Made by a program: the position numbers and the translations under genes
Notes under the pieces: model-generated
Database searches by the model: none
What the model was told of the DNA's origin: nothing
The model's input: only the letters and a program-made list of their open reading frames with translations
Shown here: piece by piece, positions 11,041-21,508 of the stretch
Position numbering within the stretch: the first letter of the stretch is position 1
Layout of the letters: every line of letters begins with the position of its first letter
Assembly (NCBI RefSeq): GCF_905171775.1
Contig: NC_053494.1
Location: 162,923,101-162,987,100 of the forward strand
DNA from: Rana temporaria
Taxonomy: Eukaryota > Chordata > Amphibia > Anura > Ranidae
Reading direction: 5' to 3'
DNA length: 64,000 nucleotides

Positions 11041-12247
11041 TGTAGCAAGGTCCCAGGCCTCTTTTGGTCTAATGAGGACCTCCAGGGCCAGAGATAGCTG
11101 ACATCCTTCTGTATGTAGTGGGTTGTGAGGCATAGTGGGTACAAAGATGGTGAAAGTCATTGGGCGCCAGATACTTCTTGGATGTAAAAGAGGTTTTATT
11201 TCTCTTAACAGTCCTTTTTGTATTTTTTGGAGGGAGAGAGGGTTAGGGCCAGGACAGTTGCTAGTTCAATTAGCAGACGGACAGTCTTCAATAAGAGGAC
11301 AGCCATGCAGGGAAAGGCCCCCCAACAAGAAGCCACATCTGCAAATGCAGGAATGCTGTCTCTTATGGCAACAGTCTTTAACAGTTCCTAACACAAAGAT
11401 TAACAGTTCTTTCATCTTCACTACAACTTCTCCTTGTAGTTCTTCCATACACTGAGCTCCTGGTCTCTCACTAGACCCACTGATTCACTGTCACTGAATC
11501 CATTCAGCTCCTCCAATTTTCACAGTGGTATCTTCCTCAAGTGTCACCCCTGCTTCTCTGCTGGGTCCCTAGCTTGGCACACTAGATACCTCTCAAGCTT
11601 CACCCATGCTGGCCTGCTCGATTCCTAGCTTGACACACAAGGCTGCTCCCCTGGCTGGGTCTCTGGCTTGATTCCCACTGAAGTTTTCCGATTCTTCACC
11701 ATCCTTGTCTGGTGAGAATGCTGCTCCGGTACTTGCTTCAGTTACTGTGGTCCCTGGTAATAAGGCAGCTTCCCCTCTACCTCCGACCACAGCAGGTTCG
11801 CTGGCCGGCAGAACCAGCACTTTTTTGGTTGGACTGCAAGCCGAAATCCCAACCCTGCGCTGCTCTCTTGCTTCTGGATAGGCCCTCAGACAGCCTAGCA
11901 GCCAGACGTGCCCGGGATAGGCTCAATCTCCAGCCTAGCAGCTCGGGCACGACACACGTCCACCTGGACAGCCGTCCAGGTGGCACAGAACATAGATCAC
12001 CTGACTCCACCCGAATATATAGGTTCTCCCAGCAGGATAAGGGATCCAAGAAAACCCCTGCCCATTGGCTGGGATGCCCCATATACCCTTAAGCTGACCC
12101 TTCTCATATCTAATACCACCAAGTACCCAGTAGTGGTAGAAGAGAAAAATGTAACAAGGCCAAACTTAGGGAGAAATCAACCAAGATAACTTCTCCTGGC
12201 AAGTACATTTGCGAGGAGAATCCCTGCCTAAACTCCAGGGTGCTACA
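11041..12247 (-). mobile_element. Solo LTR, minus strand
   Basis: The + strand starts tgtagcaaggtccc and ends gggtgctaca, giving 7-bp inverted TGTAGCA/TGCTACA termini of an LTR. On the minus strand a TATA-like tatata lies near 12017, and an AATAAA (tttatt on + at about 11196) lies near the 3' end: promoter and polyadenylation signal in correct order. Flanks gata and gatg are a possible 4-bp duplication with one mismatch. No internal retroviral or gypsy coding region adjoins it. The open frames within (11593-12189) are not recognisable proteins. Confidence 0.65.
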
Positions 12248-12893
12248 GATGAGCTGTCCAACAAAAGGGATTGTGACTGCATTGGGGACAACCTATAACC
12301 TGCTGAGGTTCCCTTTTAGAGATCATCTTTTATTTAATTGCTTTAATTTTTTTTTTAACTGTAGTTGCAACTGCTCACGATGCCCTGGCACTGTAATGTT
12401 TTATGAGGGGCTTGGTCTGCATGTTAATATAAGCAAAAAAAACACAAAGAAATGTGAAATAAAAACTGAATTATCATTACCATGTTATCAGAATGGAATT
12501 TTTTTTTTTTTTGCAATAAGATTACTTAAAGTAGATGTTCAGTCAAAAACTAAATCTACTTGCAGCCACATTCTAAAACAAATCTATCTAACCCCGTAAA
12601 GCAAAAATTGCTATACATTGCTGCTGTCTTGTGCTATATTACATATTCCACAAATCTTCACCAGGTTCCTCGAATAGTACACCCCCTGGTGGATGGGTAG
12701 ACCCCCCTGCCCTGTCCATTGTTTTGCACATTTGCTGGTGACAGGACTTTTAATTATTTTTTTTGTTTACAGTGTTATGTATTTATGTTCCTTTTTACAC
12801 TGTATCTTTCCCTGATGTCTGAATGGTATTTTTGGTTATGCAAGATGTATGTTTTTTCTTTGTGAATCTAAATAAAAAGTTATTTAAAAAAAA
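12248..12893 (+). mobile_element. Possible retroposed 3' end with poly(A)
   Basis: The right end has aataaa (12871-12876) followed by an A-tract (12886-12893), as in a LINE or retrocopy 3' end. No coding remnant is recognisable upstream, so family and left limit are unknown; the real element may start well after 12248. Confidence 0.3.
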
Positions 12894-13970
12894 TGGCTAT
12901 ACTTTTCTGAAGCAGATCCGGTCCAGTCTCCAGTGGTGGATGGTGCATGCAAGAGACAGCCGACAATGGCTGGGAAGTGACATCACCCATAGAGTTACTA
13001 TGGGGCTTCCGTTGTCGGCTGCCTCCTCTGCATACACCGCTCCTCCACCGCCCCTGTCCATTGAAATTTATAAACAGCAGCCCTTTTCGGATGCATTTAA
13101 CCCTTTCTTTGGCCGCTAGTGTGGGTTAAAAGCACCCCGCTATCGGTCGAAAAGCGCCTCTAAAATTACCGTAACGTGACACTAAAACTAACTAGCGGTG
13201 CTTTACCGCTAACGTGGCCCACTGTGAAAAAGGGGTCTTGGAGTTCGTTTTTGGCTGAACTTCTACTTTAATTTGACCCTGACATTTAAAAGCAAACATT
13301 TATAATTGCAGCTTGCCTATTCTTGGATGTGATGACTGCATTAGACTTCTAGTATGACTAGTATGTATTGTGCTGTATCACCCCAAAAAAAGGTAAACTC
13401 CAACTTTAAGGTATAATGTTAGGTTTTTTTTCAAGGCATTGGCTGAAATCAGATCTGTGTGTCACAGTATTGCATAAAATACAGTGCGGTTCTTGAATGG
13501 CACCCAAACATACCTAGCAAGCGCAGTACAATGCCTATGCATTTAAGCGTGCCATAACAGGTGCAATAGAAACCTGCATTGTAGTGTCCATGAAATCCAA
13601 TTCAAAATGAATGGACTACCTCATGGCGACACTGGAAATAATGTTAATTAAAGTGCATGTAATAACGCACAACAGATGTAAATCTTTTAGCGTTCAAGTT
13701 TTTTCCAGTGTTTGGCATTAAAAGCTCCACACTGAAAATGATTGTGCTGGGCTCTAGCATTAAAATACAACACAGACCTCTGTAGACGGTGGAGACTGTA
13801 CATCATAAAGGCAAAGGTTGTGATTTCAGAGACTTTGAGGTTGATTTACTAAAGGCACAAAGAGCATGTCCACTTTGCAACATGAATATTTACTTAGGTC
13901 AGTGAATGAGGTGAAGCCACGTAAAAATGTACTTTGCAAAAGACTGCCCAATCACATTTAGCCTAGGTTC

Positions 13971-14266
13971 ACACTGGGCTGCGGGAGTGAAGCCGTGCGA
14001 GCTCAGCTGAACTCTCACAATTTCACTCCCGCCTGTCAGTCCCGATTTCAGCCGCGATGATAGAGACCTCTGTGCAGGTTTCTGCACAGATGTCAATGTA
14101 AATCGCGGGCCGAAATCGCAAAAAGTAGTACAGAAACTACTTTTTGAAATCGGTGCAGCCCAGCAGATGTGGCATTGCACCGATTTAGGATGGTGCCATT
14201 GCCGGAAAATGCCGCTGATTGAAATGTCAAATCGCATGTCAGATCACACCAGTGTGAACCAGGGCC
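13971..14266. repeat. Foldback MITE (TTCACACTGGG termini)
   Basis: Begins gcctaggttcacactgggct and ends cagtgtgaaccagggcc, an inverted pair. The body alternates cgatttcagc/gccgaaatcg palindromes. Termini resemble those of 15596-15919 and 26752-27007. Target duplication unclear (tta on the left, taa on the right). Confidence 0.65.
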
Positions 14267-14812
14267 TAAGAAAAGTAATAAAAACAGTGTTTTTGCTCTT
14301 ACATGATTTGATGATTGAAGACTGGACCACTTCACCTAATTCACCATGTTAGGTAAAGCCTATACGCTTTTAATAAATCAATCGCACTGTGAACAGACGT
14401 AAAAAAGGTGTTTTTAAATTTTAAAAAGCTGTTCCAACGTGCGATGCAAAAAGATTACTGTATTTAAAAAATATATATATATTATTTGTATTGGCAATAA
14501 AAGAATAGCTTTCTTTGAATTTGTAATTTAAAACTCACACATAGGTGATTTATGTACATAGAATTTGAGCAACATAGCATTCTAATTGTTTCTATTTTAT
14601 GAAAACAAATGAATTGGAAATGAAGGGGAGTTTTGTTTTATTATCAGCTTTACATTAGAAACATATATCTAATAGTTACCTTTTGATTAACACCCCCTTT
14701 TTTTTTTTGCCTTGCATAAATGGCCACAACACGTTTCTATTTTTCCCTTATATCTCATGCCTGTGGTTAGCTTGTTTTTAAGGTGAGAACCCTGCTTTTT
14801 TTCTATCCTCAG

Positions 14813-14927
14813 ACCAGTTCCAGGTCCTTTTCCTCTCTTGTTACATCTACCTAATGGACAAACCATGCCTGTTGCTATTCCTGCCTCAATCACCAATTCC
14901 AATGTACACATACCTGCTTCAGTCCCA
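14813..14927 (+). CDS. ATF2: ATF2 internal coding exon (PGPFPLLLHLPNGQ region)
   Basis: The first base completes the Val codon left open at 5120, followed by 38 codons including VPGPFPLLLHLPNGQTMPVA and SITNSNVHIPASVP. This is the most diagnostic part of the gene: vertebrate ATF2 carries PGPFPLLLHLPNGQTMPVAIPASIT, whereas ATF7 has PFPLLLQLPNGQTVPV, so ATF2 is preferred. The acceptor is a long pyrimidine run ending ctatcctcag (14803-14812); the donor is gtaagt (14928-14933). It ends in phase 0, matching the exon at 28879. The minus-strand frame 14687-14911 is antisense noise. Confidence 0.97.
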
Positions 14928-15595
14928 GTAAGTCTGCATGTGTGTGGATTCTCCTAGTAGTGTTGATGTGTAGATATGTGTAGTGGACTATTCATTGTAT
15001 ACTTTTTAATTTCCCTTGTGTTCATCTCATGTTACCATTACTTTCTTTTCTACGTATTTAAGATTAGAAAATATATTTTTGTGTATAAGTATACTTGAAC
15101 ACCTTCTCCAGCCTAATAAATTTTCTTTCTTAAAGGGGCTTTACATTGCATCACGTAAGGGTGAAAGCTCATTGTTGGAGGACGTTCTGAAAGGCAGGAG
15201 TGACCGCCCTTGGACTTTAACGATGTAAAACAACTTGTAGGGACTAAAATGTTTTAGAACTGCTCAGGTTTTTTTTCTGTATATTGCAACTTTCATCGCA
15301 AAAGCCACTAAATTCTCTCTTTGTTGCTCAAAACCCAGCTGAACTAGTGGAGGTCCAAGGGTCACGACTCTGCCTTTGACCAGAATTCCTAAAACAAAGG
15401 TGTTTCCCATTGTTGAAATTGGAAAACCACTCAAAGTTGGCATAATTGATAATACTGTATATTGTGTTGTGAGTTTTCTGTAATTATAAAGTTGACTCCT
15501 TCAGATCCCGCACCTTGCGAATATTTCAACATGGATGGAGTTGCCCACGGTGTTATGAGAGTCATATTTTCACATTTTACCTTTAGGCCCCTTTC

Positions 15596-15919
15596 ACACT
15601 GGGGCGTTTTTCGAGCGTTATTCGAGCGAAGCCTCATCTGCAATCCCAATGTGCTGGTAAAGCACCGGTAAGACCCTAACATTTTAGGGCATTTTTAAAG
15701 TGCCTCTGTGAAAGGGTAAGGCGTTTTTACAGCGCTTTCAATTCATTTCAATGGAGAGTGGCGTTTTTGGAGCGTTTTTTTCAGCGCCCAAAAGCTGCTC
15801 CAAAGATGCTGCTTGCAGGACTCAGTGTAAAAGGGTCCATTGAGATGCATGGAGAGCATTTTAATAGCGCTATTTTTAACGCTAAAACGCTGTAAAAACG
15901 CTTTAGTGTGAAAGGTGTC
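15596..15919. repeat. Harbinger-like foldback MITE, TTA duplication
   Basis: Begins ggcccctttcacactggggc and ends gtgtgaaaggtgtc. TTA is duplicated (15593-15595 and 15920-15922), the TWA target preference of PIF/Harbinger elements. The body is built of gcgttttt / aaaacgc repeats. Related termini at 26752-27007. Confidence 0.7.
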
Positions 15920-15922
15920 TTA

Positions 15923-16387
15923 TAGCAAGTGAACATGGCATTGCTGTTAATGTATCCTCTTACATCTGCATAACCGGCTCATGTGCCACAAAGAAAAAAG
16001 GGAAGCTATTTGAAGTTTGTGTTGTCCATGTTAACATTTATATTCTCCAGAGCAACTTATGTTACAATGCAAAATATACAGTACTTAAAGTACATATATT
16101 GGTGTATGACACATGAAGACAACTCTCAACCAATGATTTAAAAAAAGTGAATATGCAGGGACAGCTGTTTGTATAATTGAGAAATGGGTAGTTAAATACA
16201 GCTATCCTCACATGTTGTTGTTGTTGTTATTATTGTTCTTTACTGTATGTCTTAATTGTATGACTTGTATATTGTATTGTTTGTATATTAAGTATAAAAT
16301 GCAGCTACTGTCCCCACCCTGGTTATAGGGAGGCTCTTTCACAGTAACTGTGGTGACCTACATTTTGGACTCAATTACTTGGACGTA
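15923..16387. other. Intronic sequence, nothing recognised
   Basis: AT-rich intron with a short (ttg)n run near 16215; no element ends or coding remnant seen. Confidence 0.4.
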
Positions 16388-17266
16388 CACTATATTACCA
16401 AAAGCATTGGGACACCTGCCTGTACACGCACATGAATTTTAATAGCATTTCAGTCTTAGTCCGTAGGGTTCAACATTGATTTGGCCCACCCTTTGCAGCT
16501 ATAATAGCTTCCACAAGGTTTAGGAGTGTGTCTATGGGAATGTTTCCAGAAGCACATTTGTGAGGTCAGGCACTGATGTTGAATGAGAAGGCCTGGCTCC
16601 TAGTCTCTGCTCCCATTCATCCCAAAGGTGTACTTTCGGCTTGAGGTCAGGACTGTGTCCAGTTCCTCCATTCTAAACTCGCTCATCCTTGTTTTTATTT
16701 GCCTTGTTTGTGCACTGGTACGCAGTCATATTGGAACGGGAAGGGAACATCCCCAAACTGTTCCTACAAAGTTGGGAGCATGAAATTGTCCAAAACATCT
16801 TAAGAGCTCCCTTCACTGAAACTATGGGGCCAAGCCCAACCCCTGAAAAACTACCCCACACCATAATCCCCCCTCCACCAATTGATTTGTTCCAGTGCAC
16901 AAAGTAAGGTTCATAAAGGCATGGATAAGCGAGTTTGGGGTGGAGGAACTTGACTGGCCTGCAACAGAGTCCTGACTTCAACCCGATGGTACACCTTTGG
17001 GATGAATTAGAGCAGAGACTGAGCCAGGCCTTCTCGTCCACATCAGTGCCTGACCTCACAAATGTACTTCTGAAAGAATGGTCAAACATTCCCATTGACA
17101 CACTCCTAAACCTTGTGGACAGCCTTCCCAGAAGAGTTGAAACGATTATAGCTGCAAAGGGTGGGCCAACTCAATATTGAACCCTACGGACTAAGACTGG
17201 AATGCCATTAAAGTTCATGTGTGTGTGTTCAAAGGCAGGCATCCCAATACCTTTGGTAATATAGTG
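16388..17266. mobile_element. Palindromic Tc1/mariner derivative
   Basis: Ends cactatattaccaaaag and the near complement ctttggtaatatagtg mark a Tc1/mariner element. TA precedes the left end; the right flank is tt. Unusually, both arms (about 300 bp each, to about 16680 and from about 16920) come from the transposase 3' end plus terminus. The left arm carries it on the minus strand, the right arm on the + strand, so the whole folds back on itself. The centre (about 16690-16910) holds a single minus-strand middle portion of the transposase (GGGGIMVWGSFSGVGLGPIV). Non-functional. Confidence 0.8.
16935..17180 (+). pseudogene. Tc1 transposase C-terminal fragment (right arm)
   Basis: Encodes the transposase tail: DFNPMVHLWDELEQRLSQ, SVPDLTNVLLKEWSNIPIDT and VDSLPRRVETIIAAKGGPTQ, stopping at TGA. 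The catalytic Glu of the usual PIEHLW motif is replaced (PMVHLW). The left arm repeats the same region inverted. No start or N-terminal part. Confidence 0.85.
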
Positions 17267-17284
17267 TTGTTTGACTCCTAGCAG

Positions 17285-18440
17285 ATCCTCCGTGGGCCCT
17301 ACCGGATTGTCCGGACCTTCTTTCTTGGGGACCTGTTTCATTGCTGGCTTCAATGGCTTGGCTGTAGATGGCTAATTCAAAAGCACAGGGGACTTCCAGA
17401 GTCTATTATCTTCAGTTGGACTTGGGTAATTCCATGGCCCTGTTGAAGGTCAGGTTGCTGCCTTGAAAAAACTTGAAAAAACTTTTACAGATAGAGCTGA
17501 CTTCCCATTCTTTGCCTTTCTTGGTGCTATCACCTCAATTTGCAGGGTGTCTGAACTTGCACCCTTTTCCTCTAAGGAACTTTCTTGCACTTCACAGAGA
17601 CAGGGTTGTTTTGAGACCTGGAATCTCCTTTTTGTCCAAGGTGGTTTCGGCATTTAAATCAGCACAACATTTTGCCATCCTTTTGGCCAGCTCCTAAGCT
17701 TGCTCTTCACTGTCTGGATGTGGTTAGGGCTGTGTGAGTTTGTCTCACGCCCATGTCCTCGATTTGTCAATCTAACGCTGTTTTTATTGCCTGGGGGTTC
17801 CCAGGAGGGACAGACTTCCTATCAATCCACAATTGCGAGATGGATTTGGCAGATTATTATTCAGGCATGCGACCCGAACAAGAAGGTTCCTCGTTTCCTG
17901 TAAAGGCTGACTCCATCAGAAGTATTGTTCGTGCTTCATGGGCTTTTCAGCATCAGGCCCTTGTTTTCCAAGCCTGTAAGGCTGCCACCTGGCCTTTTAC
18001 TTTGATATTTGCCAAGTTTCACTTGGTGGATGTTCCTTAACGGACACCAGACTCTTGTTTTTCTTGGTGGACTTGTCAACTTTGTTTGCTGTTGTCTGCT
18101 CCTCATGGGATTGCTTTTGGATGTCCCAATGGTCTAAGAATTAACTCTTCTGTATCCTGTGATGTACATTTAGGAAAAAAGATTTTTGACCCTTTCTTGG
18201 AGTACATCACAAGACACATGTCCCTCTCCTCTGTTTTCACTCTGATCCTGCTTGCTGACAAAATGGAGGCAATGCCGAGAGTGGGAGGGGGTATGCAGGT
18301 GGGGTAAAGTCAAACTTTTGCTATTTGCTAATATCCAGTCATATGGAGGTGCAGCATAACCCAATGGTGTGAGAATTTACTCTCCTGTGCCTGGTGATGT
18401 ACTTCAAGAAAGGAATTTTACCGGTAAGTCAAAAATCCAA
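17285..18440 (+). mobile_element. DIRS-type retrotransposon 3' portion
   Basis: A tyrosine-recombinase remnant (17490-18040) is followed by a 3' region with the inverted motifs tcttggagtacatcacaaga (about 18196) and ctggtgatgtacttcaagaa (about 18390), and by taccggtaagtc near the end, as in frog DIRS termini. 5' parts (gag, RT/RNase H) are absent. DIRS elements use recombinase rather than integrase, so no target duplication is expected. Confidence 0.65.
17490..18040 (+). pseudogene. DIRS tyrosine recombinase remnant
   Basis: Integrates circular DIRS cDNA (family knowledge). Frames shift twice. Pieces in order: FFAFLGAITSICRVSELAPF (about 17508-17570, with the first catalytic Arg context RVSEL), HRDRVVLRPGISFLSKVVSA (about 17600-17655), STIARWIWQIIIQA (about 17828-17870), ADSIRSIVRASWAF (about 17907-17950), then CKAATWPFTLIFAKFHLVDV to a stop at 18040. 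Where an active enzyme should have HxxR, this copy reads DSIR. The expected nucleophile Tyr in the FYR-type motif is His (KFHLV). Dead copy. Confidence 0.75.
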
Positions 18441-19612
18441 TTTTTCTCATATTTCAAGGCGGTTTCATTGAAGATGATAATACAGGGGTTTAGGGATGAA
18501 TGTATAGACCTATATTAATTTTTTTACATGCACATGATCGTTCTTCTTTAAAAGCTAACACCACCTTTTCAGCATGTTACATACCTGTATTATTATAGTG
18601 TAACATGTTGTTGCCCAAAACCCAACCCCTGTACCTCTACAGGCAGGGAGCTGGAGGGAGAGTATGCACAAGCCTGGCATTGCACCAGCGATTCACTGAT
18701 CGCAGGTGCAATACTTTGCTGGCTCCTGTGTGAAAAATAATATTAATAAATGCACATTTTCCCTACAAAAAATATGCATTTATTATTTTTTAAATAAACT
18801 TTGCCTTTAACCCTAACAATAAAATGTAGCCTATACTCCCTAATCCCTAACTCCAACATTAACCAAACAGCCCCTAAGCTAAGTCTATACACTATACTAA
18901 CCCTTTGTTCTGTATACTCACCTTGTTCTGTACTGGAACAAAAAACAGGAGATCGCCCCGGGACTTTAAATGAGGTGAATGTGGTTAGCCAACAATTGAC
19001 AGAGTAAATGCAGTCTCAAAATGTATTAAAATTGTCATTCAAACATAAACATGAATCGTAGCCAAACCACTGAAATGATATATACAGCAAAAAAAAATTC
19101 ATTACGTGTATCGTGGTATAAAATGTAAATGGCAATGTACACAGGCATTAAAATATCCCAACGTGTTTGGCAATACCATGTTCGCTCCATATGGGGTAGG
19201 TGCGTGTGTAGTACATCTGTAGGGAGTATAATGAACCAAAAAAGTATCAACACAGAGATCGTATTGTGACAATTGGTCAAGAGGGTCCAAAACGCATGGC
19301 CCTATACACACCAAAGGTTGGTTCAGACTACTCATTGCTGGATACCCAGAGGCAGCAGTAATGAGCGTCCGGCTCGGGAACTGAGGAGGTAGAGGAAAAA
19401 ACAAACCCAACAGAGCACAAATGGGGAGCAGACATGGCCGGGTGGGGGAATGTGTCCTGTACTGGGAATAGCAATGCTAAATCCTCACAGCTCGGGGCTA
19501 AAAGCGCTATTCTTTCAAGCTTGAGCAGCTCAGTCTGTAAAGGTACACCTGATATTTCAATGACTCTTGGCTGCTGTTTAGGATGGAGAGGGCTGCATGC
19601 AGGCCCAGGTTC
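18441..19612. other. Intronic sequence, nothing recognised
   Basis: Contains AT-rich runs and a loose ccctaac-like patch near 18808-18865 that is not a real telomeric repeat. Open frames at 19035-19627 on the minus strand have no recognisable domain. Confidence 0.4.
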
Positions 19613-19615
19613 TAA

Positions 19616-20189
19616 TGTCGCATACACACAATCATTTTTCGGGATTAAAAAAACAACGTTTTATAAAAATGTCATTTAAAATGATCGTGTGTGGGCTTCA
19701 CATAATTTTTCGGGTTCTGAAAAACATAAAAAAAAAAATTCGAACATGCTGCATTTTTTAACGACGTTTTAAACAATGTCGTTTTTCGGGTTGTAAAAAA
19801 TTATTGTGTGTGGGCTAAAACGACGTGAAAAACCTGCGCATGCTCACAAGCAAGTTATGAGATGGGAGCGCTCGTTCTGGTAAAACTACCGTTCATAATA
19901 GAGTAAGCACATTCATAACGCTGTAACAGACAAAAAAGCGTGAATCGTCTTTTACTAACACGGAATCAGCTAAAGCAGCCCCAAGGGTGGCGTCATCCGC
20001 ATAGAACTTCCCCTTTATAGTGCCGTTGTATGTGTTGTACGTCACCGCGCTTTGCTAGAGCATTTTTTTTTAACGATCGTGTGTGGGCAACGTCGTTTTA
20101 ATGATGAAGTTGGAAAAAACTATGTTTTTTTCTAGATGCTGAAAAACTTCATTTTTTACATGCCGAAAAATGATCGTGTGTACGCAGCA
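19616..20189. repeat. Harbinger-like MITE, TAA duplication
   Basis: Left end tgtcgcatacacacaatcat and right end atgatcgtgtgtacgcagca form inverted termini, with TAA duplicated at 19613-19615 and 20190-20192. The body has repeated cgatcgtgtgtgggc and tttttcgg motifs in both orientations. No open frame. Confidence 0.7.
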
Positions 20190-20192
20190 TAA

Positions 20193-21506
20193 CAGTGTGT
20201 TTTTTGAGCAGTGTCATGGTAAGCAAATGCTTTGCTAAGAGATCATCAGTATTAAACTTACCTACTCAATGAAACACTAAATCGTGCCAAGAGCTCACTT
20301 TGCAACTTGTGTGCATGAAACCCAGGGGCCTTGTACACACGAGCAGAGCTTTCACACTGAGACTGCAGGGCAGCCATTTTACAGGCGTTATTTTTAGCCC
20401 AAAGGCACCTGAAAAACACCTCATTGTGAAAGGGGTCTAAGTGTACATGTTTTCTGGAATAAAGAAGTTACGTTTGTAACATATTATACTATGATATGTG
20501 TTTTATTGCTTTCCCACTTGGTGCTGTTAACTGCTGCCATGGATGGTCAGATGAGCTGCGGTTTGGGGAGATCCCATTGCATCTGAAGCGTTTATGACCA
20601 TTTAACTCCTAATGGGTCCATACTGTGTGGTAAGAGGCTGATTGTCTTACTTGGCATGAAGTGTGAACACGCTGGTGATGTGCACTGGGTGGTGAAGACA
20701 CCTGTATAGGCTGAATTTATTTTACAAGCGCTGTTGACTATTGTTTTTTTTTTATACATTGTCCACATTATTTGGTAAGAGGCTATAATTTCACTTACCG
20801 TATATAAGCACGGAATTCTACTTCTGTTGGCACTAAATGCTGATTTCTTTCTGGGAATTCTTACTATATTTCCTTTGTTATGAAATTAGACTTTTTCTTA
20901 CATTATTTATTAAGGACCTTATGGATTATTGCACTTAGCACATTTTTTTAAGTTATTAATTGTATGGTTGCTTTTTTTTTATTATTATGAAATATCGCCA
21001 AATCTATTTTCTTTTTTTTTTATTTGAATATTTATTTGTTGAGAGGGATCCAACGCTGCACTGTATATTTATTTGTTTTGGTGAATTGGTATTACAAATT
21101 GGGTGCTACCTGCTTTATCCTGAATTTGTTTAACCCTAGTGCTAATTTTATTTTTATGTTTCTTTGCTGGTTTCATTAAATCCAATATTGTTGAGTTGGA
21201 TTACAGAAGCAGCAATAGGTGTTTATTTTCCTCATCTGGAGGCAATGCATTGCAATCCTTTTTTCTTCTTTGTAAAGCTCGCCCTCTAGTGGTATGTCCT
21301 TGTGTTTTTTTTTTTTTTTTTTTAAATCACTGCAGTTTCAACTGATATTCAGAACAAATTTGTTCCCTCTTGGCTTTGACTTAGATAATTTGTTGTGCTT
21401 TATTTAAATGCCTCATTAACTGTGAATAAAATGATTGTTTAAATGATTGCATTTTTAAAGCGGTACTTAACCCAAAACAAAAAATGTAATATATTGCAGC
21501 CTAATA
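20193..21506. other. Intronic sequence, mostly unclassified
   Basis: AT-rich with several T-runs. A MITE-type left end ttaaagcggtacttaaccc occurs at about 21457, cut short by the Tc1 element at 21509. No coding remnant recognised. Confidence 0.4.
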
Positions 21507-21508
21507 TA

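Noticed and set aside
11712..12092. 126-codon open frame
   Set aside because: Lies inside the solo LTR on the strand opposite to its promoter and resembles no retroelement protein.
18805..18870. ccctaac/ccctaatcc phrases suggesting an interstitial telomere repeat
   Set aside because: Only a few irregular matches, no tandem ttaggg array.
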